Positions 15,007 through 22,785 of a stretch of 26,717 nucleotides of DNA are shown in pieces. This DNA is from M55B129 sp964506505. Its GTDB lineage: Bacteria > Bacillota > Dethiobacteria > DTU022. Position 1 is the stretch's first letter. The number at the start of each line of letters is the position of its first letter. Position numbers and translations under genes: made by a program. The notes under the pieces are model-generated. The model had not been told where the DNA came from. It saw only the letters and a list, made by a program, of their open reading frames with translations, and did not search any database. Location of the stretch: positions 1 to 26,717 of the forward strand of contig CAZDKY010000026.1 in assembly GCA_964506505.1 (NCBI GenBank), read 5' to 3'.

Positions 15007-16473
15007 GTGACTAAAAAAAAAGAAGGCAGCATAAGAAAGATCCGGCCGGTCAAATACAAAACTACTCTTAATCTGCTTACAGCGGAAGAAGTAGATGCCG
15101 TCCATTGTGCTTCTCTTGATATACTGGAGAAGGTGGGCGTCAAAATGCCTCTGCCGGCTGCTCTCGATGTACTCGGCCAGTGCGGTGCCACCGTGGATCG
15201 CCTCAGCGGGCGGGTTTGCTTCCCGCCGGAACTGGTCTTATCCGCCCTGGAAAAGGCTCCACCGGATTTTATCCTCTGTGCTCCCGATCCAAATAACGAT
15301 CTGCTGATTGATGGAAACCACGGCTATCTTTCCCTTGATGGCAGCGGTTTGCAGATAATAGATCCGCAAAACGGCGAACTGCGCCGTTCCACTTTTACTG
15401 ATCTGGAAAATGCTGTCAGGGTAGCTGACTACCTTGAAGCGATTGCCTTTTTATGGCCGGTGATCAGCGCCCAGGATTGCCCGCAGGAAAAGCAGCCCCT
15501 CTATGAGCTTTTAGCCATGTTTAGAAATTCGACCAAGCATGCCCAGGCAATGACTGCCGTCGATCCTGAGGCCGCCCGCGGTTCCGTAGAGATAGCAGCT
15601 GCAGTGGCTGGAGGAAAAGAAGCCCTGCGACGGAGGCCCCTGATCTCTAATTTCCAGTGCAGTATCAGCCCCCTGGCTTATGATCCGGATGGTCTGGCGG
15701 CAGCCATGATTTTTGCCGATGCCGGTATCCCAACCGGGTTTTTAACCATGCAAGTCGGCTGTTCAACAGCACCGGCAACCCTGGCCGGCAGCCTGGCCCA
15801 GGCTAATGCTGAAGTCCTGGCCGGGATCACCTTTCTGCAGTCATACTGTCCCGGATGCCCGACATTTTACGGTTCCTGCGGCACGGTAATGGAACTGTGT
15901 TCGGGGGCAGTGGCTTCCGGCGGCCCCGAAGATTTCTTGCTCCAGGCGTTTTCGGCCCAGATGGCCCGCTATTATAATCTGCCGGCCAATGTAGGCACCT
16001 TTGCCACCGGGGCTAAAGCTGCAAACTGGCATGCAGGAGTGGAAAACGCTATTTCAGGAACAGTCAGTGTTTTTGCCGGAGCCGATATGATGTGCGGGGC
16101 GGGTCTCCTGGCGGGAGCGGTTATATTCTCCTATATCCAGCTGCTTTTTGACTGCGAAATTTATGAAATAATCAGGCGTACTGCTGAAGGGATAACGGTG
16201 GACAGGGAAACTCTGGCCCTCGATGTAATTAAAAGGGTCGGTTCGGACGATCATTTTATGGTGGAACCGCATACCCTGGCCCATATGCGTGAACTGTGGC
16301 AGCCGACAATAATCAACCGCAGTCCCTACGGACGTTATAAGGCCGAAGGATGCCGGGAAGCGGCAGATAATGCCCGTGAGGAAGCATGCCGTATTCTGGA
16401 TGAGTATCATCCTGAACTGCTGGAAAAGAAACTGCAGGAAGAAATCATGGCTATTATTGAATTGAGCTCATAA
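15007..16473 (+). CDS. MttB-superfamily corrinoid-dependent methyltransferase (no pyrrolysine)
   Basis: 488 residues from GTG 15007, chosen because the SD GAAGGAG ends only 1 nt before ATG 14998 but 10 nt before this GTG. The whole length matches the trimethylamine methyltransferase (MttB, COG5598) superfamily: LTAEEVDAVHCASLDILEKVGVK at the start, SPLAYDPDGLAAAMIFADAG, the CSTAPATLAGSLAQANAEVL segment and a TIM-barrel end. True MttB has an in-frame UAG for pyrrolysine; this frame has none, so it belongs with the non-pyrrolysine enzymes such as the glycine betaine methyltransferase MtgB. Those enzymes move a methyl from a quaternary amine to a corrinoid protein. The substrate is unknown. No corrinoid-protein gene adjoins it; the only one seen begins at 26639. 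Confidence 0.92.
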   Translation: MTKKKEGSIRKIRPVKYKTTLNLLTAEEVDAVHCASLDILEKVGVKMPLPAALDVLGQCGATVDRLSGRVCFPPELVLSALEKAPPDFILCAPDPNNDLLIDGNHGYLSLDGSGLQIIDPQNGELRRSTFTDLENAVRVADYLEAIAFLWPVISAQDCPQEKQPLYELLAMFRNSTKHAQAMTAVDPEAARGSVEIAAAVAGGKEALRRRPLISNFQCSISPLAYDPDGLAAAMIFADAGIPTGFLTMQVGCSTAPATLAGSLAQANAEVLAGITFLQSYCPGCPTFYGSCGTVMELCSGAVASGGPEDFLLQAFSAQMARYYNLPANVGTFATGAKAANWHAGVENAISGTVSVFAGADMMCGAGLLAGAVIFSYIQLLFDCEIYEIIRRTAEGITVDRETLALDVIKRVGSDDHFMVEPHTLAHMRELWQPTIINRSPYGRYKAEGCREAADNAREEACRILDEYHPELLEKKLQEEIMAIIELSS

Positions 16474-16676
16474 GAAGGTATAAAGCTAACACTGGTATTG
16501 TCTTTTGTATTAAATAGAGATCCATGGACCGTGTTGTAAGATGTGTATAACAATATGGTCAAAATTTGCCTCTAGCCAGATAACGTGAGCAATAATACAA
16601 TAAATATATCCTGCATGTTGGACAGCCTGCGGTAATTATGCTACCGTATAAAAGTGGGTTAGCGGAGCTGACTTCA

Positions 16677-16937
16677 ATGACTGACCTGGCCTGGATTAAC
16701 GGTAAAATCACCGGCCTTGATGAAGTAATAATACCGCCAGAGATTATCCAATCCCGGTCGCGAAGGAGCTTTTTCTGTCGAGAACGTATGTGTCGCATCC
16801 GAAGTTTGGCTAACCTTGATAACGATGGAGATTGTGACGGTGGGATTTTTGACGGAGCACAGATTAAGAATGCTGCAGCAGATCCCCTCAGCCATTTCCT
16901 GATTGATGAGTTCAAAAAAGAAACTGCTGCCAGCTGA
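16677..16937 (+). pseudogene. Probable remnant of a class-IV aminotransferase (D-amino-acid/branched-chain type)
   Basis: The frame starts at ATG 16677 with a good SD (CGGAG, 9 nt upstream). Its first residues, MTDLAWINGKITGLDEVIIP, read like the start of a D-alanine/branched-chain aminotransferase. Its last residues, DPLSHFLIDEFKKETAAS, read like that family's C-terminus (the GPLTxxLLxxFK region). The family is about 280 residues long, yet only about 86 codons lie between start and stop, and the middle (SRSRRSFFCRERMCRIRS) lacks the PLP-lysine region entirely. The simplest explanation is an internal deletion with drift. A short genuine orphan protein is the alternative. The stop is followed at once by the Nif3 SD. 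Confidence 0.5.
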
Positions 16938-16951
16938 ACGGAGTGTTTCCA

Positions 16952-18082
16952 GTGAAGCCGAAGGTAAAGAATATAATCGATTATATCGAAACCCTGGCGC
17001 CGCCGGATCTGGCGGTGGAAGGTGATCCTGTTGGCTTGCAGATCGGCGATCCTGAAGCGGAAGTCTCAAAAATACTGGTTTCTCTTGATGCCGATGAAAG
17101 GGCAATTGAAGAAGCTTCTGCCAGGGGAGCAGAGATGCTTGTTACCCACCATCCTTTCATTTTTTATGCCCTTGCTTCGGTTGATGAAAGCCGTCCGGAA
17201 GTAGCTTTGATTGCCGGAGCCATCAGAAAGAAGCTTCATATTTTCAGTGCTCACACCAATTTTGATGCTGCACCCGGTGGGGTAAGTTACAGACTGGCGG
17301 AAAAGCTGTCCCTGCCGATTGAAGGCGCCGAAATACTTGAGAAAACCGGTTCTGTAGATTATTTAAAGCTTGTTGTTTTTGTACCGGCCGGCTACGAAGA
17401 TGGGGTCCGCAACGCCCTGGCCGAAGCAGGCGCCGGCCAGATTGGCAACTACAGCCACTGTACATTCCAGGTTGCCGGCAGCGGTACTTTCATGCCTGGA
17501 AAGGGGACCCGTCCTTTTATTGGTCGGGAAAATGAATTGGAGAAGGTAAAGGAACTGCGCCTGGAAACCATTTTACCTGCCAGGATAAAGGATGCAGTAA
17601 TTGAAGCGATGTTCTCTGTTCATCCCTATGAGGAGCCCGCTTATGACCTTTATCCTTCCTCCCTGGAAGGCAAGCCGGTTGGCTTCGGTTTGGTTATCAA
17701 TCTGGCGAAAGCACTGCCGGTAGCGGAAATATTGGAGAGATGCCGCAGGTTTTTAAAACCCAGCTGTTTACGATATTATGATGCCGGAAAAGGTCTTTAC
17801 AAAAGAATTGCCATTTGTGGAGGAAGCGGCGGCTCAATGGTTGAAGTTGCTGTTCGGAAAAAAGCCGATCTGCTGATTGCCGGGGATTTTGGTTACCATG
17901 ATTTGAAACTGGCTCAAACCTGTGGTCTGTCTCTCATCGATGCCGGCCATGATGCTACAGAATGGCCGGGTGTTTTTTACCTGAAAGAGTATCTGCAGAA
18001 TTGCCTGGCATCAGATCAATATGCCGCCGAAGTGTTTCTGCCTACTTTGGTTTCTTCAACATGGGACCTGGTTGACGGGTAG
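16952..18082 (+). CDS. Nif3-like dinuclear metal-centre protein
   Basis: 376 residues from GTG 16952, preferred over GTG 16943 because GGAG (16940-16943) overlaps the latter and sits 8 nt before the former. Nif3/YqfO family marks are GDPVGLQIGD, VTHHPFIF and SAHTNFDAAPGG near the N-terminus, and GGSGGSMVEVA, ADLLIAGDFGYHD and DAGHDATEWPG near the C-terminus; together they supply the His/Asp/Glu ligands of the two-metal site. A PII/CutA-like inserted domain lies between (about residues 130-235), as in the Gram-positive long form. The biochemical role is unsettled (GTP cyclohydrolase-like fold; hydrolase activity proposed). The gene is followed by the C4 zinc-ribbon gene, a pairing often seen in Firmicutes. 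Confidence 0.92.
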   Translation: MKPKVKNIIDYIETLAPPDLAVEGDPVGLQIGDPEAEVSKILVSLDADERAIEEASARGAEMLVTHHPFIFYALASVDESRPEVALIAGAIRKKLHIFSAHTNFDAAPGGVSYRLAEKLSLPIEGAEILEKTGSVDYLKLVVFVPAGYEDGVRNALAEAGAGQIGNYSHCTFQVAGSGTFMPGKGTRPFIGRENELEKVKELRLETILPARIKDAVIEAMFSVHPYEEPAYDLYPSSLEGKPVGFGLVINLAKALPVAEILERCRRFLKPSCLRYYDAGKGLYKRIAICGGSGGSMVEVAVRKKADLLIAGDFGYHDLKLAQTCGLSLIDAGHDATEWPGVFYLKEYLQNCLASDQYAAEVFLPTLVSSTWDLVDG

Positions 18083-18106
18083 GCCGCAGGCCTGCCCGTC
18101 ATTTTT
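18074..18106 (+). terminator. Stem-loop terminator/attenuator overlapping the Nif3 stop codon
   Basis: A 12-bp stem (18074-18085 with 18089-18100, one U-G pair) with a 3-nt loop and then ATTTTTC. The Nif3 stop TAG (18080-18082) lies inside the left arm. The SD and TTG start of the next gene follow within 26 nt. A ribosome ending on Nif3 would melt the hairpin, so it may act as a translation-sensitive attenuator. Confidence 0.7.
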
Positions 18107-18125
18107 CTGGAGGGAGGTTTTATTA

Positions 18126-18842
18126 TTGCAGTTGGAACTGCTTTGGGAGTTGCAGGAGCTGGATCTGTCTGCAGCAGCGCTGAAAAGAAAAATTGAAGAG
18201 GCGCCTGTCAAGAGTGGCATCAGTGAAAAAGAGGAAGAATTGACCGGGCTCCAGGATGATTATTCGGCGATGGAAAAAAGTTTGAAAAAAAATCGTAAAA
18301 CTTTGCGCCAGCTTGAAATGGACGAACAAAGAATTATTGACGACCGCAGCGAATTAAAGGATAAAATGTACGGCGGCAAGGTTGGCAATGTTAAAGAACT
18401 TGAGCAGATGCAGCAAAGGATGGATTATTTTGCCGCCGAGAAAAAAAAGGTGGAAGACAGAATTCTTGAGTTAATGGAACTGATCGAAGAAGAAGAGTTT
18501 AAAATAAAAGAACTGGCGGAGAAAATAAAAAAAGATGAAGATGAACTGGCGGAGATGAAGGAAAAATTAATTGCTGATCTGGATGAGCTTAACAAGATTT
18601 TGAGCGAAAAAATGGTGGAAAGAGAAAAACTGGTTGATAAAATTGATAATGTTTACCTCAGGAAATATACTGTGCTGGCCGAAAAGCACCAGGGAAGAGC
18701 CCTGGCCAGGGTTGAAAATGATATTTGCGGTGGTTGCCGGGTTTTTATTTCCGATGGCCAGCGCGGTAAACTTTACAACCAGGACGCAATGGTGTATTGT
18801 GAAAATTGTGGGCGTTTGCTGATCAGGTTTGAAGATCAGTAA
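18126..18842 (+). CDS. C4-type zinc-ribbon coiled-coil protein
   Basis: 238 residues starting at TTG 18126, supported by the strong SD GGAGGGAGG (18110-18118); the open frame upstream to 18021 overlaps Nif3 and is not needed. Residues 1-175 form a long charged coiled coil of Leu heptads rich in Glu and Lys. GGKVGNVKELEQMQ (83-96) is the family's conserved hairpin region. The C-terminus is a zinc ribbon with C201, C204, C225 and C228 (CGGC...CENC). It belongs to the COG1579 family, which is common next to Nif3 genes in Firmicutes and thought to bind nucleic acid. No firm function is known. Confidence 0.9.
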   Translation: MQLELLWELQELDLSAAALKRKIEEAPVKSGISEKEEELTGLQDDYSAMEKSLKKNRKTLRQLEMDEQRIIDDRSELKDKMYGGKVGNVKELEQMQQRMDYFAAEKKKVEDRILELMELIEEEEFKIKELAEKIKKDEDELAEMKEKLIADLDELNKILSEKMVEREKLVDKIDNVYLRKYTVLAEKHQGRALARVENDICGGCRVFISDGQRGKLYNQDAMVYCENCGRLLIRFEDQ

Positions 18843-18938
18843 AAGCTTTATTTTTTGTATCCAGGAAGCAAGGAAATAATTATAATCGAAATGATAACTG
18901 GCATAGAGCCGGAGATCAAGGAGCCGGAGGGATTATTG

Positions 18939-19745
18939 GTGGCCAATAACAGAGTGCGGGCTAAAGATATAAAAAAACAACGCTGGGCGGGGATAATTGC
19001 CGCTGTATTAGCCCTGGCAATGATTGTTTCGCTGGTAGGGGCTTATCTCGCCCAGAGAGGTGGAAGCAGCGATGAAACTGCTCCGGAGCAGCAGGCTGAC
19101 CTGCAGCCGGACGATTATGTTGATCACTACCAGGGAGAAATTGAACGCCTCGAGCAGTATCTTGAAGAACATGAACCCACAGAGGCTGTGCTCCTCGAAC
19201 TTAGCGAAAATTACCGCTCCCTGGTTTTTATCCAGGAAGTTTTCTTTGACGATGAAGCGAAGCTGCAAAGCTACAGGGAAAATCTGATTTCGGTTTATGA
19301 TCAACTTATTGAAATGAGTCCTGATAAAGCACTTTACCGGATGGAGCTGGCGTATCTATTGTTTGACAAGGGTGATGAAGATAAGGTCGATCAGGAAATC
19401 GAGACTATCGGGCAGATGCTGCATAAAGATGCTGATGCCCGGACTCATCTTGCATTAATCGAATTGCTTTCTTCTATGGAGCGGGAACAGCTTTTAGAGG
19501 AAGAAATAGCATGGCTGCAGAGCTATCTGGAAGACGAAATTTTTGCCGGTAGAGCGGATAACGAGGATCAATTTTACTATGCGGTCCTCAAGGGCGAATA
19601 TCTTGGCCAAAAGAGTGAAGCGGAAGCCATCCTGCAGGATATCATAGATGAAGAAAGCGAAGACAGCAGCCTTTATGCGGAAGCAGTTAATTATCTCGAT
19701 TATCTTAACGGCAGCAGCGGTGCGGAGGATACCGCTACCGATTAA
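18939..19745 (+). CDS. Membrane-anchored TPR-like protein
   Basis: 268 residues from GTG 18939, chosen because GGAGGG (18926-18931) lies 7 nt upstream; the frame stays open back to 18855 without a convincing SD. A short basic N-terminus (RAKDIKKQR) is followed by one transmembrane helix (WAGIIAAVLALAMIVSLVGA), then an acidic helical domain predicted to lie outside the membrane. Helical pairs such as ALYRMELAYLLFDKGDEDK and EAILQDIIDEESEDSSLY resemble tetratricopeptide repeats. It probably holds other proteins together at the membrane. It sits between the zinc-ribbon and tatC genes in one run of same-strand genes. No specific family is recognised. Confidence 0.75.
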   Translation: MANNRVRAKDIKKQRWAGIIAAVLALAMIVSLVGAYLAQRGGSSDETAPEQQADLQPDDYVDHYQGEIERLEQYLEEHEPTEAVLLELSENYRSLVFIQEVFFDDEAKLQSYRENLISVYDQLIEMSPDKALYRMELAYLLFDKGDEDKVDQEIETIGQMLHKDADARTHLALIELLSSMEREQLLEEEIAWLQSYLEDEIFAGRADNEDQFYYAVLKGEYLGQKSEAEAILQDIIDEESEDSSLYAEAVNYLDYLNGSSGAEDTATD

Positions 19746-19775
19746 AGGTGGGGAGGACAGGTTAAAAAAGGTTTC

Positions 19776-20549
19776 ATGGAAAAAGAACGGGCAATCGGTC
19801 TCATTAAAGAACTGCGGAAAAGATTAATTGTCATTGGGGCAACCGTTTTTGTCCTGGCTATAATCGGGTTTTCATTTGCCGACCGGATCAGGGAGATTCT
19901 TCTTTTGCCTGCTGAAATGTCCCATATTGGTCTCGAAGAAACGGGATTTAATCTGCAGCTTATATTCTTGACGCCGGCCGAAGCCTTTCTGGCCAATATA
20001 AAGCTGGCATTTATTGCTAGTGCAGCAGTTGCTATGCCGGTGATTCTTTATCAGTTTCTGGCAATGGTGACGGCAATAGCCGGAATGAAAAAAAAGGTTG
20101 CTTTTTTATTAACCCTGATCATGTATTTTCTTTTTGTGTTGGGCGTAGCTTTTGCTTATTTTGTGGTTCTTCCTTTTGCCCTTAATTTTTTTATTGGTTT
20201 TTCGGGAGCCGATCTGGTGCCCAATTTCAGTATTACCCGCTATATCTCATTTACTACTTCTTTTATTTTTTCCTTTGGTCTTGTGTTTCAGCTACCCGTT
20301 ATCTTCTGGTTTTTGGGCAGTCTCGGAATTCTTCATACAGAATTTTTGCGGCGCAATCGCAAATTTGCTCTGCTTATCATTGTCGTTTTTGCCGCTATTT
20401 TAACCCCACCTGATGTTTTTTCCCAGGTTTTAATGGCAATTCCGCTTATGCTTCTATACGAACTGGGCATATTCATGGTTTACATTGCCCGGCGAAAAGA
20501 GGCAAAAAATTACTCTCCTGGCCATTCGGCGGACGATGGTGATGTTTAG
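19776..20549 (+). CDS. tatC: Sec-independent (twin-arginine) translocase subunit TatC
   Basis: 257 residues with six membrane spans. TatC landmarks are the N-terminal ELRKRL after the short cytoplasmic tail, the FLTPAEAFLANIKLAFIASA segment, the loop with the VPNFSITRYI stretch and ILTPPDVFSQVLMAIPLMLLYELGIF near the end. TatC receives twin-arginine signal peptides of folded, often cofactor-bearing exported proteins. No tatA gene is adjacent, so TatA must be encoded elsewhere. The SD AAAAGG lies about 6 nt before ATG 19776, and the gene follows the TPR-like gene by 30 bp. Confidence 0.95.
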   Translation: MEKERAIGLIKELRKRLIVIGATVFVLAIIGFSFADRIREILLLPAEMSHIGLEETGFNLQLIFLTPAEAFLANIKLAFIASAAVAMPVILYQFLAMVTAIAGMKKKVAFLLTLIMYFLFVLGVAFAYFVVLPFALNFFIGFSGADLVPNFSITRYISFTTSFIFSFGLVFQLPVIFWFLGSLGILHTEFLRRNRKFALLIIVVFAAILTPPDVFSQVLMAIPLMLLYELGIFMVYIARRKEAKNYSPGHSADDGDV

Positions 20550-20647
20550 GTACAGCAGACGGTCGGGAAAGTAAAAGGGCAGGTTTTCCGAAAATCTGTT
20601 AAAGGGCGGGTTATCCACAATTATTAACGGGAAAGGCTGAAAAATAG

Positions 20648-22180
20648 ATGAAATTAGCCGGTGAGGGAGAATACAGGGGAGATCTCCTGAGAGGTAAACC
20701 CCATGGAAAAGGAACAATCAACTGGCCGGACGGCAGCAGGTACGCCGGAGAATGGTTTAAAGGGGTATTCCAGGGCGAGGGTACCTTCATCTGGTCCAAC
20801 GGCGACCGTTATGAAGGGCAGTGGAAGGAAGACTGCATGCACGGCGAGGGCACTTACCACTTTGCCGACTGGCGTAAATACACAGGACAGTGGCGCTATG
20901 ATCAGATGCACGGCTTCGGGATTTATTTCTGGCCCGGGGGGGAAAAATACGAAGGTTATTTTGCCGATGGTTTGTATGAAGGCGAGGGTATCTACAGCTG
21001 GCCGGATGGCAGAAAATATAAAGGAGAATGGAAAAAGTCTTATCGGCAGGGCAGGGGGACGATGACCTGGCCTGACGGGAGAAACTACAGCGGCCAGTGG
21101 CACGAGGATCGCCGGGAGGGGGAGGGGACAATGACCTGGCCCGACGGCTCAAAGTATGAAGGCGGCTGGATAAACGACCGTATGCACGATGAAGGGGAGT
21201 TTGTTTTTAGCGACGGTTCCCGATTCAAAGGTTTATTTAAAGCAGGTAAATTTACCGACAGCGGCCGGTACTGCTTCGCTGATGGTTCCCGTTATCAAGG
21301 GGTTCTCAAGAACGGTTTGCCACACGGAAAGGGTTCAATAATCTTTGCCGACGGCACTGTTTTCAAAGGTTCTTTCAGCCAGGGTGCCGATCAGGGACAG
21401 GGTGAAGTTCTTTACAGCGATGGATCAAAGTACAGCGGTGAAACAAAAAACGGCCTTCCTCACGGGGAGGGGAAGATGGTTTTCCCTGACGGTTCTTCTT
21501 TCAGAGGGATGTTTATTAACGGGGAGCCGGCTGCCGGAGGCAGGTTTACCTTTGCCGACGGTTCAGTTTACCGGGGCAGTCTTAAGCGGGGACAACCTGA
21601 TGGTGAAGGAGAGGTCACTGACAGGCAGTCTGTCAAATACAAAGGGACCTTCAGAAAGGGATTAAAAGACGGATACGGGGAACAACAATGGCCCGACGGT
21701 TCTTCTTATGTCGGCCGATGGAAAAAAGGAAAAATTAATGGTCCCGGAGTGTATGGCTGGGCTGATGGCAGGCGCTACGAAGGGTTTTTCAAAAACAATC
21801 TGCGTCATGGTCAGGGCACCCTGTTTCTGACTGACGGATCAAGGATTGAAGGAAACTGGGAAGAAGATCGCCTGCAAGGTTACTGCCGCTGTTATTATCA
21901 AAACAGGGGGAGTTATGAAGGCTGGTTTGCTGAAGGTTGCTATCAGGGGTGGGGAAAACGTCTTTATGCTAACGGAAGCAGCTACAGCGGACGCTGGTGG
22001 AAAGGACGTCGACACGGCGCGGGGATCTTTCGGGACAGGGATGGTTCTACTTTCTGTGGCCAGTGGGTTCTGGGTCGCTTCTGCGGAAAAGGGACGGAAA
22101 TGGCGGCAGACGGTTCTTTCAGAAAAGGGATCTGGTTTTTTGATCGGGGACCTTTCCTGGTTAAAGAAAAAGAGGTATAA
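20648..22180 (+). CDS. MORN-repeat protein of about 22 tandem repeats
   Basis: 510 residues made almost wholly of 23-residue MORN units of the form (Y/F)xGxWKxGxxHGxGxxxWPDG. I count about 22 units, nearly all exactly 23 residues long, from EYRGDLLRGKPHG at the N-terminus to STFCGQWVLGRFCG near the end; units 9 and 14 are the most degenerate. No signal peptide, membrane helix or extra enzymatic domain is seen, so it should form a long curved beta-sheet solenoid in the cytoplasm. MORN repeats mediate protein or lipid contact; no precise role can be given. The SD GAAAGG precedes ATG 20648. It follows tatC by about 100 bp with no terminator visible between them. Confidence 0.92.
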   Translation: MKLAGEGEYRGDLLRGKPHGKGTINWPDGSRYAGEWFKGVFQGEGTFIWSNGDRYEGQWKEDCMHGEGTYHFADWRKYTGQWRYDQMHGFGIYFWPGGEKYEGYFADGLYEGEGIYSWPDGRKYKGEWKKSYRQGRGTMTWPDGRNYSGQWHEDRREGEGTMTWPDGSKYEGGWINDRMHDEGEFVFSDGSRFKGLFKAGKFTDSGRYCFADGSRYQGVLKNGLPHGKGSIIFADGTVFKGSFSQGADQGQGEVLYSDGSKYSGETKNGLPHGEGKMVFPDGSSFRGMFINGEPAAGGRFTFADGSVYRGSLKRGQPDGEGEVTDRQSVKYKGTFRKGLKDGYGEQQWPDGSSYVGRWKKGKINGPGVYGWADGRRYEGFFKNNLRHGQGTLFLTDGSRIEGNWEEDRLQGYCRCYYQNRGSYEGWFAEGCYQGWGKRLYANGSSYSGRWWKGRRHGAGIFRDRDGSTFCGQWVLGRFCGKGTEMAADGSFRKGIWFFDRGPFLVKEKEV

Positions 22181-22192
22181 TCCAGCCTCGAT

Positions 22193-22221
22193 TTGACACT
22201 TATATTTGAAAATGTTAGCAT
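22193..22221 (+). promoter_or_regulatory. Candidate sigma-A promoter for the YbaK-like gene and sigma-54 activator
   Basis: TTGACA (22193-22198), 17 bp, TAGCAT (22216-22221). The -35 is perfect and the -10 matches 4 of 6. An inverted repeat overlaps the -10. Confidence 0.55.
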
Positions 22222-22227
22222 TTTCAA
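22206..22227. repeat. Inverted repeat overlapping the promoter -10
   Basis: TTGAAAATG (22206-22214) and CATTTTCAA (22219-22227) are a perfect 9-bp inverted repeat around TTAG. It could be an operator for an unknown repressor, or a hairpin end for the MORN transcript; no T-run follows, which favours the operator reading. Confidence 0.55.
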
Positions 22228-22287
22228 TAAATAGAGTTTTCAGCCGGGAAACACTTGATTTGTAAAAGAGAAAGGAGCAGCAAAAAA

Positions 22288-22776
22288 TTGATTTCCGAAA
22301 CTGAGCAAAAAGTATACGATACTCTGGATCAGCTCAACATTGACTACAGGAGACATGAGCATCAACCTGTTTATACTGTTGAAGAAGCCAAACAATACTG
22401 GAAAGAGATAGAAGGAGCACACGCGAAGAATCTCTTTTTACGCAACAATAAAGGTAACCGTCATTACCTGATTGTCATGGAACAATCAAAATCCGCCGAT
22501 TTGCAGAACCTTTCAATGAAACTGGCCGCGGGGAAATTGAGTTTTGCTTCCGAGCGACGATTAAAAGAACATCTCGGCCTGGAAACCGGAGCGGTTTCAC
22601 CTTTTGGACTGATCAATGATCATAAAAAAGCAGTTACAGTGGTAATTGACCGCGAACTAAAACAATTTGACAAAGTCAATTTTCACCCCAATGTTAATAC
22701 AGCGACCATAACCATATCTTACCACGATTTTGAAAATTTCCTTCAGCACTGCGGTAATGAAACGGTTTTTATATAG
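22288..22776 (+). CDS. YbaK/ProX-type aminoacyl-tRNA deacylase domain protein
   Basis: 162 residues from TTG 22288, chosen because AAAGGAG (22271-22277) is 10 nt upstream; the longer frame from 22255 has no SD. It matches the freestanding prolyl-tRNA-synthetase-associated (ProXp/PrdX/YbaK) family: HEHQPVYTVEEAKQYW, a Lys-containing KNLFLRNNKGNRHYLIVM strand and LGLETGAVSPFGLIND are its typical signatures. Members hydrolyse mischarged tRNA such as Ala-tRNA(Pro). A PrdX-type member is linked to D-proline reductase genes in Stickland fermenters. Its stop TAG (22774-22776) overlaps the SD of the sigma-54 activator, so the two are translationally coupled. Confidence 0.88.
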   Translation: MISETEQKVYDTLDQLNIDYRRHEHQPVYTVEEAKQYWKEIEGAHAKNLFLRNNKGNRHYLIVMEQSKSADLQNLSMKLAAGKLSFASERRLKEHLGLETGAVSPFGLINDHKKAVTVVIDRELKQFDKVNFHPNVNTATITISYHDFENFLQHCGNETVFI

Positions 22777-22785
22777 GAGGTTTCA

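Noticed and set aside
15007..16473. A pyrrolysine-type MttB with in-frame amber codon
   Set aside because: The frame runs through without any TAG and ends in TAA. TAG is also used as the stop of other genes here (sirtuin, Nif3, BCCT, radical SAM), so nothing here points to UAG decoding.
20648..22180. Regular 69-bp spacing that might suggest a CRISPR-like or satellite array
   Set aside because: The repeats are diverged at DNA level and encode a continuous 23-residue MORN pattern, so selection is on the protein.
20654..22227. Several long open frames on both strands across the MORN gene
   Set aside because: They are by-products of the repetitive, glycine-rich codons of the real plus-strand gene; none has family motifs and the SDs are poor.
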